From the NCBI GenBank assembly GCA_963974715.1, contig CAXBDK010000001.1, forward strand, positions 1 through 64,000: a stretch of DNA of 64,000 nucleotides, written 5' to 3'. The translations under genes and the position numbers were made by a program. The notes below the pieces were generated by a model that saw only the letters and a program-made list of their open reading frames with translations, did no database searches and had not been told where the DNA came from. Positions 1-9,923 of this stretch are shown in pieces; within the stretch, counting starts at the first letter, position 1; the number at the start of each line of letters is the position of its first letter. The stretch is from Sediminicola sp963974715 (lineage in GTDB: Bacteria > Bacteroidota > Bacteroidia > Flavobacteriales > Flavobacteriaceae).

Positions 1-32
1 GCATCAACTTTTATGTTAGTTGTTCGTGACAC

Positions 33-1727
33 TCAATAGCCCGGATTTTGGTCCATTGCCTCATTGGTCTGCAGTTCCAAGAAGGGAATGGGCCATAAAT
101 AATCCCTGGCAGGGTCAAAACTCCTGTTTTCCACCATCCTCATCTGAAAATCGGAAGGCTCCCCTGGGGCCGCTACCGGAATATCTTCATAGTATACCGT
201 TCCCCATTGATCCACCCTGGGAGCCTTTGTGGGGTAGGATTTTTTCATCCTCCCCAACACGGGCAGGGTCATGACCTCTTCTGCCATCTGCCATCTCCTG
301 ATATCAAAAAGGCGCAGCCCTTCCCCGGCAAATTCGTATTTGCGTTCCCTGCGTACCGCGGCCCTCAGTTCATTGGGATCCATGGTGGTTATGGGCGGCA
401 TGTTTACGGATGGTCTCTGCCTAATTTTGTTGATGGCCTCCAAGACCGTATTGTCTATCTGCCCTGCCTCAATTTTGGCTTCCGCATAATTTAGCAAGAC
501 CTCGGCGTATCTGAAAATGATGGTATTTAGTTCGCTGTTATCTATTTGGGTCCTATCCAGAACGTCGGCATACTTTCGCCATCCTACCCCCGTAAATGTG
601 GCATAGGCATGGGTCGCCTCCAGATTGGGGACCCTTTTCGGCGGATTTTCATTATAGTTCCAACAGCTGATGCTATCCCCGTGGGTCTCATACTGAAAAC
701 CTAGAAAGGTAGATCCGGAAACGGCCAGTGTATGGCCCAAACGTGGATCTCTATTGGCGTAGGGATTCTGGGGATCGAACAGCGGCGACTCATCAATTTG
801 CAGCCCATCGGTACATTCCCAAACGTCGCTTAGCTGGTAAGCGGGCTTTTTGTTGGTGTGCGCATTCCCGTTCCTGGATCCGAATAACCTGTACATGGGA
901 TGTACATTGGCCCCTTGAAGGTATTGGACCGAGAACATTATTTCAAGAGATCCTTCCCCGGCGTATTGAAAAAGATCCATATAGTTGGGGTCGATGATAA
1001 ACTGGGAACCTTCCAGCGCCATGGCACTTTCGGCGGCATTTATACTTTGCTCCCAGCGCTCGGTATACAGGGCCACTCGGGAAATAAGTGCCCAGGCCGC
1101 ACCCTTGGTGGCCCTTCCCGAAAGGGGTGCATTGGTCTGGGAAAGATAGGGTACACTTTGTTCCAGTTCGTCCAGAATAAAATCGACCACTTCTTCCTTC
1201 GGGGTACGGGGCACATTGGTTTCCGACAATCCTATGGGGGTGGTGACCAAGGGAACGTCCCCATATAGAAATACCAGATAATGATAGTACAAGGCCCGTA
1301 GGAAACGTGCTTCCGCCCGTATGTTTTCCATATCACTGGCTTCCATAACGTCCGCTGCACGGTCCATATTGGTCAAAAGGTAGTTGCATTTGGAAATGGC
1401 GGCGTACATATCCGTCCATATTTGATTGATATAATTGGTGCTGGCATCATGATCGCTCCTTCCAACGGCCTGCATCCCCGAGCCGTTCCGCTCATAGCCA
1501 ATGTCGGTGACCATATCAAAAGAGAGCTGGAAGGGCATTCCCTCATAATTCGTCCACAGGCCGGTATAACATCCGGTGAGCGCCATTTCCACTTCGGTCT
1601 GGGTGGATAGGAAAGTACCGTCCGAAGGATTGTTCAGGGGTTGACGGTCCAGATAATCATCACTACAGGAAATAAGGGCTCCCATTAGGATGCCCAGAAT
1701 CCCAAATTTAATTATATATGTTTTCAT
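33..1727 (-). CDS. SusD/RagB-family outer-membrane lipoprotein
   Basis: Surface glycan-binding lid of a SusC/SusD nutrient importer (564 aa). Seen: a hydrophobic N-terminal signal with lipobox LISC, so the acylated cysteine is residue 21; the protein ends in NPGY, the usual SusD C-terminus; length fits the family. The gene lies 101 bp downstream of its SusC partner on the same strand, giving the order sigma / FecR / SusC / SusD. No carbohydrate-active enzyme is visible on this side and the locus continues beyond the left edge, so the substrate cannot be read from the window. Family assignment is firm; specificity is unknown. Confidence 0.96.
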   Translation of the reverse strand: MKTYIIKFGILGILMGALISCSDDYLDRQPLNNPSDGTFLSTQTEVEMALTGCYTGLWTNYEGMPFQLSFDMVTDIGYERNGSGMQAVGRSDHDASTNYINQIWTDMYAAISKCNYLLTNMDRAADVMEASDMENIRAEARFLRALYYHYLVFLYGDVPLVTTPIGLSETNVPRTPKEEVVDFILDELEQSVPYLSQTNAPLSGRATKGAAWALISRVALYTERWEQSINAAESAMALEGSQFIIDPNYMDLFQYAGEGSLEIMFSVQYLQGANVHPMYRLFGSRNGNAHTNKKPAYQLSDVWECTDGLQIDESPLFDPQNPYANRDPRLGHTLAVSGSTFLGFQYETHGDSISCWNYNENPPKRVPNLEATHAYATFTGVGWRKYADVLDRTQIDNSELNTIIFRYAEVLLNYAEAKIEAGQIDNTVLEAINKIRQRPSVNMPPITTMDPNELRAAVRRERKYEFAGEGLRLFDIRRWQMAEEVMTLPVLGRMKKSYPTKAPRVDQWGTVYYEDIPVAAPGEPSDFQMRMVENRSFDPARDYLWPIPFLELQTNEAMDQNPGY

Positions 1728-1828
1728 CTATTCTTTTTTTATTGGTTTTTTAAATGGTCGGACGCAATGCCCAAATACAAGATCTGTCTGTATTGGAAAT
1801 CCATAAAAGGATATTTCATCACGCTGTT

Positions 1829-4800
1829 TTAAAAGTTTAGATCAATTCCCAAACTAAAGGTCCTAACCTGGGGATAGTACCCCCCGTTGCCTACCTGCGC
1901 CTCCACATCGTACCCGTCCCAGAAATCGTCCAAAGAGAAGAGGTTCTGCCCGCTCACATATAGGCGAAGGCGCTGTATCCCCATTTTTTCCATGGCAATT
2001 TGGGGAATGGTAAAACCGAACTGCATATTCTTCAGCCTTAGATAGGAAGCATCTTTCATCCAAAAGGAGGAGGTCTGCTCGTTATTGGTCTCGTTAAAGG
2101 CCAATCTGGGAAAGGTCGGGTCCGTATTATCGGGGGTCCATCGGTCCTTGTGCTGTTCCTGAAGGGTGCCGCCCAGAAAAAAGGGCATTATTCCCTGTTC
2201 CCTTATAAGACCGTTGGCCTTTCCGACGCCTTGGATAAAAAAGGACAGATCGAAATTTTTAAACTTGCTATCAAAATTGATCCCATAGGTATACCGGGGA
2301 ATGGTACCTCCCAATATCTTATAGTCATTGGAATCGATGATGTTGTCACCATTTTGATCGATATATTTTATATCTCCCGCAGCAAAATTGCCATACTGGC
2401 TGGGACCCATATAGTTGCCGGAAGCATCAAAATCCGATTCCTGTATCAGCCCGTCCGCTTCCAGCCCGTAGATGGAGAACATTTCGTGGCCCTCGTGACT
2501 GACCGTAAGGCCTGCATTTTCTACGCCCCTTAAATCCAACACCTTATTGGAAACATCTGCAAGGTTCACCCCGATCTGGTATTTGAATTCCCGATCCCAG
2601 TTTCTATAGTTCACCCCAACTTCCCAGCCCTTGTTCTCCACTTTTCCAGCATTTTGCTGTGGGGCGGTAAGGCCGGTGATCCGGGGAATATCAAGGGGAA
2701 GCAGAATATCATCGGTGGTCTTTGTATAGTATTCCCCTACCAGGCTCAGCCTGTTGAAAAGGGTGATGTCCACCCCAATATTGGTCTCCGTGGTGGTTTC
2801 CCATGAAATGTTCTCATTGGCGAGGGCGGTCAATCCGGCCCCGTTCACTATCTGATTGTCAAAAACATACGATAGCCCAAGGTTCACTTCGCTTGAAAAG
2901 GGGTAGTTGCCGATCTGTTGGTTACCCAATTGTCCCCAGGAACCACGGACCTTCAATTCGTTTACGACCGATTTGATACCTTCAAAAAAGGGTTCTTCCG
3001 AGATCCGCCAACCGGCCGAGAACGAAGGAAAAGTCCCCCATTTCCGTCCATCCACAAATCTGGAGGACCCGTCGAACCTAATGTTGGCCTCAAAGAGGTA
3101 ACGGTCCAATAAACTATAGTTCAACCTGCTAAACACCGATTGGAGGGCCCATTCCGATGCCCTTCCATTGGATTGTTGGTTATCCTCCCCTCCGGAATCC
3201 AGGACGGGATAATCGGGAAAGGCAAAATTTTCCCTATACCCCTCCAAAAAGTCGGTCCTAAAATCTTCCTGTTGGTACCCCGCCAAGAACTTAAGGGAGT
3301 GATTGCCATAGGTTTTGTCCAAAGTGATGGTACTCCTAAGGTTGTTGAGGAGGGAGCGGTTGTGGTTTGTCCTTAGGGTGCTAAATTGCGGGGTAAGATA
3401 ACTTGGGGAGCCATCCCCGCTATAGGTCTGGATCGATCTTATAAAAGTGGAATTGTTGTCCTGTGAATAGTTGGGGGAGTAAAAGAGATCTACTTTGGCC
3501 CATTCGGTGGGTTGGTAAATCAACCCTAAGTTCAGGACTACCGAAGGTTCTTCCGTGGTATGAAGGCCCCCATCCCTTGAAAAGGCAATGGGATTGTCGC
3601 CGTTCCAACCCTCTCCCCATCTGCCATCGGATAACTGTCCGCCCTGGTTCGCAGGGATCCTGCCCGCCCAATGGAAAACGGATCCCACGCCCCTACTGGG
3701 CTCTTTGCTTTTTTCGTAGATCAGATGTGCATCGATCTTGGAGGTCAGTTTGTCGGTAATGTTCAGATCGGTATTAATGCTTAGACTGTACCTTTTATAA
3801 CCGGTATTGGCAATGATGCCCTCTTGATCATAGAAGCCCAATGAAGCCGAAATCCGCGCTTTTTCAGATCCCCCGTTGATATTGACAAAATGGTTCTGCA
3901 TAAGCCCGTATCCCGTAAGGATCCCATCGTACCAGTCCGTATCGGGATATAGATCTGGGTTGGCGGCCATATTGGCCCTATAGGTATTTATAAATTCATC
4001 ATTGTACAATTGGGACCTTCCCGTATTGGTATACGCCTCGTTTATAAGATCCATATGGTCCAGGGCGTTCACCATTTGGGGAAGGTCCGTAGGGTCCTGT
4101 TTCCCGAAATAGGAATTATAGGAAATGGACAGTTTTTCGGATTTGGCCCGCTTGGTGGTCACCAAAATGACCCCTGCGGCGGCCCTGGAACCGTATATGG
4201 AGGCAGAGGCGGCATCCTTTAGAACGGAGATGGACTCTATCATGGAAGGGTCTATACTGTTCAGGTTCCGCTGTACCCCGTCCACCAAGATCAAAGGATC
4301 GTTACTGCCCAAGGTGGTCTTTCCCCGTATGCTTATGATACCCCCGTCACTGCCGGGTTGTCCACTTCGCTGGGTCACCACCACCCCTGGTGCAACGCCC
4401 TGTAACAACATGGAGGATTGCCCCACTTGTCTTTGGGCCAGTTCCTCATTGTCCACCACGCTTACGGCACCGGTAAGGTTCACCTTTTTCTGTGTGCCAT
4501 AGCCCACTACCACCACCTCATCCAGGCCCGCAGCGCTTTCTTCCAGTACCACGGTCAGTTGGGCGCCCGCCTCGGCGGCTACTTCCTTCGGTGCAAAACC
4601 GATATAGGAAACCACCAGGACAGCGGCGTCGTTGGAAAGGGCAATGGTAAAATTCCCGTCAAAATCGGCGGTAACCCCATTGGTGGTTCCTTGTTCGACT
4701 ATATTGGCCCCGGGGAGCGGTGTACCGTTCGTGTCCGTAACGGTGCCACTGACCTGATTTTGAGGGACCACGGTAAGGGGCAATGGCATATCCTTTGCAT

Positions 4801-5173
4801 CAAAGGCCGGTTGGCGACCCTTTAAAAGTATTTTACGGTTTTCTATGGTAAAGGAGGTTCTATCTGCCTTGAACAACAGGTTCAAGACCTGTTTAATGGG
4901 CATTTGGCTTACCTTAATGGACACGCGGCGTTTTAGATCTACCGCCCTTGTGTTGAAAAAGAATTTAAATTCCGACTGCGATTCTATTTCATCGATAACC
5001 TCCTCTACCGTGGTGTTTCCCATGTCCAATGACAGTTTTGTCCTTTGGGAATAGGAAGAATTGGCCTGCATCAAGAAACTTGTGGTTATCAAAAATAGAA
5101 GCGACAACTTCATTTTTAAATCGAATTTTAAGATCCAAGGGGAATTGCCACTGGATTCTAGCGGTTTTTTCAT
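1829..5173 (-). CDS. SusC/RagA-family TonB-dependent transporter with STN domain
   Basis: Outer-membrane TonB-dependent oligosaccharide importer (1114 aa). Seen in order: signal region, an STN domain (about residues 45-115, signal relay to FecR), a carboxypeptidase-regulatory-like domain with VSGTVTDTNG (about 140-225), the SusC signature DEVVVVGYG before the plug, then a long beta-barrel ending in a Phe. The start at 5173 keeps a basic leader before the hydrophobic stretch at residue 21, a layout usual for STN-type SusC proteins; an internal Met at 5113 would also leave a signal peptide. The STN domain and the adjacent FecR/sigma pair indicate substrate-induced trans-envelope regulation (known mechanism of the family). 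Confidence 0.97.
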   Translation of the reverse strand: MKKPLESSGNSPWILKFDLKMKLSLLFLITTSFLMQANSSYSQRTKLSLDMGNTTVEEVIDEIESQSEFKFFFNTRAVDLKRRVSIKVSQMPIKQVLNLLFKADRTSFTIENRKILLKGRQPAFDAKDMPLPLTVVPQNQVSGTVTDTNGTPLPGANIVEQGTTNGVTADFDGNFTIALSNDAAVLVVSYIGFAPKEVAAEAGAQLTVVLEESAAGLDEVVVVGYGTQKKVNLTGAVSVVDNEELAQRQVGQSSMLLQGVAPGVVVTQRSGQPGSDGGIISIRGKTTLGSNDPLILVDGVQRNLNSIDPSMIESISVLKDAASASIYGSRAAAGVILVTTKRAKSEKLSISYNSYFGKQDPTDLPQMVNALDHMDLINEAYTNTGRSQLYNDEFINTYRANMAANPDLYPDTDWYDGILTGYGLMQNHFVNINGGSEKARISASLGFYDQEGIIANTGYKRYSLSINTDLNITDKLTSKIDAHLIYEKSKEPSRGVGSVFHWAGRIPANQGGQLSDGRWGEGWNGDNPIAFSRDGGLHTTEEPSVVLNLGLIYQPTEWAKVDLFYSPNYSQDNNSTFIRSIQTYSGDGSPSYLTPQFSTLRTNHNRSLLNNLRSTITLDKTYGNHSLKFLAGYQQEDFRTDFLEGYRENFAFPDYPVLDSGGEDNQQSNGRASEWALQSVFSRLNYSLLDRYLFEANIRFDGSSRFVDGRKWGTFPSFSAGWRISEEPFFEGIKSVVNELKVRGSWGQLGNQQIGNYPFSSEVNLGLSYVFDNQIVNGAGLTALANENISWETTTETNIGVDITLFNRLSLVGEYYTKTTDDILLPLDIPRITGLTAPQQNAGKVENKGWEVGVNYRNWDREFKYQIGVNLADVSNKVLDLRGVENAGLTVSHEGHEMFSIYGLEADGLIQESDFDASGNYMGPSQYGNFAAGDIKYIDQNGDNIIDSNDYKILGGTIPRYTYGINFDSKFKNFDLSFFIQGVGKANGLIREQGIMPFFLGGTLQEQHKDRWTPDNTDPTFPRLAFNETNNEQTSSFWMKDASYLRLKNMQFGFTIPQIAMEKMGIQRLRLYVSGQNLFSLDDFWDGYDVEAQVGNGGYYPQVRTFSLGIDLNF

Positions 5174-5332
5174 AATTTTGAATGTTTACTGGTGATTGTT
5201 CTTTTTAGTTCGATCACTTTACCGAATCGGGAAATGTTGTAGCATTTTCCGATTTTTTTATGCCCGTTCCCATTGAACGGTATGGAAGGACGATCGTTGA
5301 TCCTGCATGGGTTATCTCATAGGCATATAGTT

Positions 5333-6496
5333 TTAGTTGATGATTATTTTATTCTCCACAATGGTATATTCTATCTGGTAAATTTTATTGAAATAGCTTA
5401 GGACCTGTTCAATGCTCTCGTTTTGGGTCTCTATCGTCGCATTAAAATGCTCCCTGCCCAATTTTTCATTGTTGTTGACTATGGTAACATTGTATTGGCG
5501 TTCCAACTTTTGTACAATATTGGTAAAAGGGGCATTTCTGAATACCATTTCCCCGTCCATCCAAGAGGTATACATGCTGGTATTTACTTTTTTGGTCACT
5601 ATGACTTTCCCTGTTTTATCAAAAGCGCCCTTAAAGCCGGGTTTAAGCACCACAGGCCCCTTTTCTTTCCCCTCCAGGCCCGTAAGGGAAAGCCCTACCG
5701 ATCCCTTCACCAAAACCACCTCCGTGTCCTCGTCCTCCGGATAATTGGACACATTGAAGCGGGTTCCGTACACTTCTACCTCAATTTCGTTTACGTTTAC
5801 CGTAAATGCATTTTCGGCATCGTGGGCCACTTCAAAAAACGCTTCCCCGTCCAGGAATACCTCCCGCTTCTTTCCAGCAATAAAATGGACCGGATACCGA
5901 AGGGAACTCCCGGCATTCAAGAATACCTGGGTTCCATCGGAAAGGACCAGATCGAACCGTTTCCCATTAGGAATGGTTAGGGTGTTGTAACTGAGCTCCT
6001 TTTCAGAGGTGTTCATTTCATAGACCAATTTTTTTCCATCTTTCGAACCCATGACCTTTCCATGCATATCCTTTACTTGTGACTTGCCCTGTTCGGATAT
6101 CACCTGTACCTCTCCATTGTCCAGTTCCAGGGTAATCGCGGAATCCTGTGGAACCACGACTTCCCCTTTCTTCTGCTGCGAAAGGCCTTGCTGCAGAAAA
6201 TAGCCCAATCCCGTACATAGGATGGCAATGGCCGCATATTTAAAAAAGGAAAAGGTCCTTTTGGCGGAAGCCGTCTTTTTGTCCTTCCGGATCTGCTCCA
6301 GCAACGTCTTTCTGATTTTATGTAGATCGGGATCGTTCATACCAAGGGTTATAGCAAAATTTGTCTTTACATATTCTTTAAAAATAACCTGATGGGTAGG
6401 GTCTTCTATCCAACGATTGAGCAGGTCCAGTTCGGCTGCGGTGGCAGCATGCGTAAAATACTTCGCTATGGAATTTTCAATTTCCGGGGAAACCAT
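5333..6496 (-). CDS. FecR-family anti-sigma factor
   Basis: Membrane anti-sigma regulator that receives the signal from the STN-type SusC and controls the ECF sigma factor. Seen: a cytoplasmic N-terminal part of about 90 residues, one membrane helix (around AAIAILCTGLGYFL), then the periplasmic FecR domain with LPNGKRFDLVLSDGT-like core and the C-terminal short domain ending NKIIIN. The ATG at 6496 was chosen because the longer reading begins with TTG at 6529 inside the divergent promoter gap. It is divergent from the sigma gene (117 bp apart) and precedes SusC by 159 bp on the same strand. Confidence 0.92.
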   Translation of the reverse strand: MVSPEIENSIAKYFTHAATAAELDLLNRWIEDPTHQVIFKEYVKTNFAITLGMNDPDLHKIRKTLLEQIRKDKKTASAKRTFSFFKYAAIAILCTGLGYFLQQGLSQQKKGEVVVPQDSAITLELDNGEVQVISEQGKSQVKDMHGKVMGSKDGKKLVYEMNTSEKELSYNTLTIPNGKRFDLVLSDGTQVFLNAGSSLRYPVHFIAGKKREVFLDGEAFFEVAHDAENAFTVNVNEIEVEVYGTRFNVSNYPEDEDTEVVLVKGSVGLSLTGLEGKEKGPVVLKPGFKGAFDKTGKVIVTKKVNTSMYTSWMDGEMVFRNAPFTNIVQKLERQYNVTIVNNNEKLGREHFNATIETQNESIEQVLSYFNKIYQIEYTIVENKIIIN

Positions 6497-6613
6497 AAAC
6501 AGGTTTATTTTTATAGCATTACAAAGCAAATTGGCAATACCCTAATATTTTGTTCAATTTTTTTTGATTATGATATTATTTTTAATCTTATTTTGCGCTA
6601 TACTTTATTATTA

Positions 6614-7204
6614 ATGGATTTAACGGACAATACAGTTTTGGTGGAGCTCTTAAAAAATGGGGAGGAAAGGGCCTATACGTATTTGTTGAAGACCTACCAC
6701 AGGAGATTGCACGCCTATGCCCTTACCCTGGTGGGAGATCATGCGATGGCCCAGGATATAGTTCAGAACGTGTTTTTGAAAACATGGAAATTTCGCCATA
6801 GATTGGACGGACAGTTCTCCGTACAGGGTTTTTTGTTCAAATCCGTTTACAATGAATTTATCAACGATTACCAGAAAAATAGGTCCATGATGCTACTGCA
6901 GCAAAAATACGTGGAATCCTTAGCGGATATTGTTGATCAAACCGAGGATAGATCCTTTGAGAACATGATTGCCGTAGTGAACAGGGAAATTGGAAACCTG
7001 CCCCCTAAATGCCAGGCTGTTTTTATCCTGAGCAAAAAAGAGGGACTTACCAACCATGAGATCTCGGAACACCTTTCCGTCTCGGTAAAGACCGTTGAGG
7101 CGCAAATAACCAAGGCCTTTGGTATTCTTAGGGAAAAATTGGGCGCACGGTACAGCACCATTTTTATGTTTATATGGGGCAGTCCAAAGAAATGGACTAC
7201 CTAA
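6614..7204 (+). CDS. ECF-type RNA polymerase sigma-70 factor
   Basis: Extracytoplasmic-function sigma factor of the Bacteroidetes FecR-linked group, about 196 aa. Seen: region 2 with the DHAMAQDIVQNVFLKTW helix and region 4 with a helix-turn-helix, LTNHEISEHLSVSVKTVEA. The ATG at 6614 was taken because the upstream in-frame extension to 6392 would run antisense through the start of FecR and has no sigma-like sequence. Its expected target is the adjacent SusC/SusD operon; this is family knowledge, not shown here. Confidence 0.93.
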   Translation: MDLTDNTVLVELLKNGEERAYTYLLKTYHRRLHAYALTLVGDHAMAQDIVQNVFLKTWKFRHRLDGQFSVQGFLFKSVYNEFINDYQKNRSMMLLQQKYVESLADIVDQTEDRSFENMIAVVNREIGNLPPKCQAVFILSKKEGLTNHEISEHLSVSVKTVEAQITKAFGILREKLGARYSTIFMFIWGSPKKWTT

Positions 7205-7501
7205 ATGAATACATGCCTCACGGACATCAAAGTGTTCATTTCGATAACCTGAACGCATTGATCAAATCGGGGGGACTACGACACAGAGCACGAATCGGGA
7301 ATGCCAAACGACCGCCTAGCTACTGCCCCAATACAGAAATTATTCCCCCTTTACATTACACATTCCATTAAAAACCTACCCTATTTTTGGAACTATTGCA
7401 CCTTAGGTCAATTTGCGGCATTTTTTAAATGTAGTACCATAATTTCCGAGTAGTTTTATAAATAGGAAACGGTTACCCTAAGACCTTTCAAAATACGGCC
7501 T

Positions 7502-8836
7502 ATGGAAAAAGTGGAACTGAAGAAGGTACTAAGTCCCTTAATGTTATGGGGCCTTGGGGTGGGCTATGTGATTTCCGGAATGTATTTCGGGTGGAACCTT
7601 GGACTTACGGAAGGGGGTACCTACGGACTCGCTATCGCCACCTTTTTTATCATAATCATGTACCTGACCTTTACGTTCAGCTATACGGAAATGGCCTGTG
7701 CCATTCCCAAGGCAGGGGGCGCCTTTGAATATGCCGATCGGGGATTGGGAAAGGATTGGGGCTTTATTGCGGGGATCGCACAGAACATCGAGTTCGTTTT
7801 TGCGCCGCCGGCCATAGCGGCGGCCATAGGCTCCTATCTGCATTTGTTATATCCTTCCGTGGAGGTAATCTACTTTGCCATTGGCGCCTACTTTCTATTT
7901 ACGGCCATTAATATTCTAGGTGTCCGGTTGGCCGCTTCCCTTGAACTGGTGATTACCGTTTTGGCCGTCTTGGAACTACTATTGTTCGCTGGCATTACGT
8001 TACCGGAATTCAAGATGGGGAATTTACAGTTGGACCCCCTTCCAAATGGGGTGTCGGGCATCTTTGCGGCCATCCCCTTTGCCATCTGGTTCTTTTTGGC
8101 CATAGAGGGCGTGGCCAATGTGGCCGAAGAGGCCATAAACCCGCAGCGAAGCATCCTTCTGGGATTTGGCTCCGCCATATGTACCTTGGTGGTCCTTTGT
8201 ATCCTTACCTTTATATCGGCAGTGGGCGTGGCCGGTTGGGAAGCGGTCGTTTACCCTCCCGGAAGCACCGCCCCTTCGGATTCCCCCTTGCCCCTTGCAT
8301 TGTCCAAGATTGTGGAAAGCGGTCATGTAATGTACAAATTGTTGGTGGGCATCGGTCTATTGGGCCTTGTGGCCTCCTTTCATGGCATTATCCTGGCAGG
8401 GGGCAGGGCAACATTTGAATTTGGCAGGATGGGGTATGCGCCAAAGGGACTTGGTAAGATCCATCCCAAATTCCGCACCCCTGCGGTAGCTTTGGTGATG
8501 AACATGCTATTGGGAATTGTGGCCCTTTATACTGGAAAGACCGGCGAGATCATTACAATTGCTTGTTTTGGGGCCTTGGTTCTTTATATCGTTTCCATGA
8601 TCTCCTTTTTTGCACTCCGAAAAAAGGAGCCGAACATGCTCCGTCCTTTTACGGTCCCGCTCTATCCCTTATTCCCCCTGGTGGCCCTGATCATTTCCTC
8701 GGTTGCGCTATTGGCCATGTCCTATTACAATGCGACCATCGCCTTAGTCTTTTTTATGCTTATCGGGGTATCGTATACCTATTTTCTATTGTTCCTCAAG
8801 GGAAAGAACATCGGAAAAACATACACCAAAAAATAA
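7502..8836 (+). CDS. APC-superfamily amine/amino-acid permease, ethanolamine-permease type
   Basis: Inner-membrane secondary transporter of the amino acid-polyamine-organocation superfamily, 444 aa with about 12 hydrophobic segments. The N-terminal pattern GVGYVISGMYFGWNLGL followed by FSYTEMACAIPKAGGAFEYADR resembles ethanolamine permeases (Eat/TIGR00908 type) more than general amino-acid permeases. No eutBC (ethanolamine ammonia-lyase) genes are nearby, so the substrate is uncertain. Monocistronic: the upstream gap is 297 bp and a hairpin follows the stop. Confidence 0.85.
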   Translation: MEKVELKKVLSPLMLWGLGVGYVISGMYFGWNLGLTEGGTYGLAIATFFIIIMYLTFTFSYTEMACAIPKAGGAFEYADRGLGKDWGFIAGIAQNIEFVFAPPAIAAAIGSYLHLLYPSVEVIYFAIGAYFLFTAINILGVRLAASLELVITVLAVLELLLFAGITLPEFKMGNLQLDPLPNGVSGIFAAIPFAIWFFLAIEGVANVAEEAINPQRSILLGFGSAICTLVVLCILTFISAVGVAGWEAVVYPPGSTAPSDSPLPLALSKIVESGHVMYKLLVGIGLLGLVASFHGIILAGGRATFEFGRMGYAPKGLGKIHPKFRTPAVALVMNMLLGIVALYTGKTGEIITIACFGALVLYIVSMISFFALRKKEPNMLRPFTVPLYPLFPLVALIISSVALLAMSYYNATIALVFFMLIGVSYTYFLLFLKGKNIGKTYTKK

Positions 8837-8839
8837 AAA

Positions 8840-8890
8840 GTCCCCGTACATGGGCTCTTGGTTGGGGAAAGGGGCCGCTGTACGGGGGAC
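8840..8890 (+). terminator. Possible terminator hairpin after the permease gene
   Basis: GTCCCCGTACA just after the stop codon is matched by TGTACGGGGGAC about 28 bases later, allowing an 11-bp stem with one bulged G. The loop is long and no T-run follows, so this is a weak terminator call; it could equally be a processing or stability hairpin. Confidence 0.35.
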
Positions 8891-8904
8891 CTAACGGTCG
8901 AATC

Positions 8905-9075
8905 ATGGAGGGGCGACTGGGTGCCTCCCTCAAAAACCTATATTCCCTACAGGTCCCTGTATCAATTTATTACCGAGTGGATACGGACCCGTTGACAGGG
9001 GAACGGGAATTGAACCAATTGCGCCAACTATCCCTAGGGGCCACTCCCAATCTGGTACTGCGACTTTATTTCTGA
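8905..9075 (+). pseudogene. Possible remnant of an outer-membrane beta-barrel C-terminus
   Basis: A 56-codon reading frame ending in GATPNLVLRLYF then TGA. Alternating hydrophobic/polar residues and a terminal aromatic resemble the last strands of an outer-membrane barrel, and codon choice looks like the neighbours. There is no barrel upstream, signal peptide or family match that I recognise; it may be the tail of a deleted gene or simply a chance frame. Confidence 0.22.
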
Positions 9076-9531
9076 TCAGTTCCCCTAAGGGCCATTATAG
9101 CCCATCAAACCAACAAAAAGATGAAAATTATCTTCATTCTTTTGTGTTAATCAACATAAGCCAATTTGATTATATCATATTTATAATCACTTGTTTAAGG
9201 TGCGATTATGTTAAATAAAAGTTCTTTAAGAAATATATTTTGATAAATAGGGTAGAAAATTATACCTTTCGGGTAAAATAGGACGATAATTTTAGGCAGG
9301 GTTAGATTTTTTATTGAGATAGCGTTTACGTACCTGCCGCAGGCCTGCGGTGTTCCAAGCTTGGGAATTTTCTGTATGGATCCCTACGTGGGTTCCGGTG
9401 TGTACCGAGCCTGTCTTGAGTTCCCGCCTGAGGTGGGCGGGCGGGCCTACGTCGAAATGTTATTTTGGTTTAAATGCCTCGCGAGCTTGCTCGGAGGTTG
9501 TTATATTTAAATGTAATGAAACAACCGCTAC
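9076..9531. other. Intergenic region with AT-rich part and repeat sequences
   Basis: No gene seen. The first 220 bases are AT-rich. Near 9332-9350 there is a perfect 14-bp palindrome, CCGCAGGCCTGCGG, and from 9424 a copy of the dispersed repeat family (listed separately). The downstream small gene starts right behind the repeat, so its promoter must lie in or before it. Confidence 0.5.
9424..9500 (+). repeat. Dispersed intergenic repeat, fullest copy
   Basis: Composite element with a GC-rich head (CCGCCTGAGGTGGGCGGG), a middle CTACGTCGAAATGTTATTTT and a tail GCGAGCTTGCTCGGAGGTTG. The tail contains the inverted repeat CGAGC-TT-GCTCG. Head plus middle recur at 59209-59250; middle plus tail recur at 55773-55828; tail-like copies occur at 13461-13494, 50130-50155 and 27671-27684. 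Confidence 0.7.
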
Positions 9532-9858
9532 ATGAAAAAAACAGGAATTGAGCTTTTGGAAGAGATCCAGCAGCTTACCAAAAAAGAACTTAACTACCGC
9601 AACGGCCGATTCCAAGCCGAGGAAAGTTTTTCGCTGACCATTCCGGTCAAAGGGTACGAACACCTATTTTTCATCATAGATTCGTTGTTGAGCGTATGCC
9701 ATAGGGCTTTAACAGGGGAAAATATACCGGAGCACAGGGAAGCGAACCTGGATATTGCCACTGCTTTGGAACTGGTTCAAAGTATAATGCCCCAAGAAGA
9801 GGGCCTATACTTGGATAGGATGCGGGACATATTCCCAAAAGACGAAACCGGCCAATAA
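9532..9858 (+). CDS. Hypothetical 108-aa protein
   Basis: I do not recognise a family. The predicted protein is soluble, without signal peptide or membrane helix, rich in Glu and Leu, and likely mostly helical with a central beta-like stretch (FSLTIPVKGYEHLFFIIDSLL). It begins immediately after a dispersed repeat and is convergent with the lactonase gene (65 bp gap). Coding looks real from codon choice and the clean ATG with no larger overlapping frame. Confidence 0.7.
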   Translation: MKKTGIELLEEIQQLTKKELNYRNGRFQAEESFSLTIPVKGYEHLFFIIDSLLSVCHRALTGENIPEHREANLDIATALELVQSIMPQEEGLYLDRMRDIFPKDETGQ

Positions 9859-9923
9859 GATCGCCCCTTGGCTTTTAAAATATAAGGAAACCCAATGACC
9901 TGTAAAAGTCGACAACATGGATT

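Noticed and set aside
7174..7371. Small frame overlapping the end of the sigma-factor gene
   Set aside because: Low-complexity translation without family features; starts within the sigma gene in another frame.
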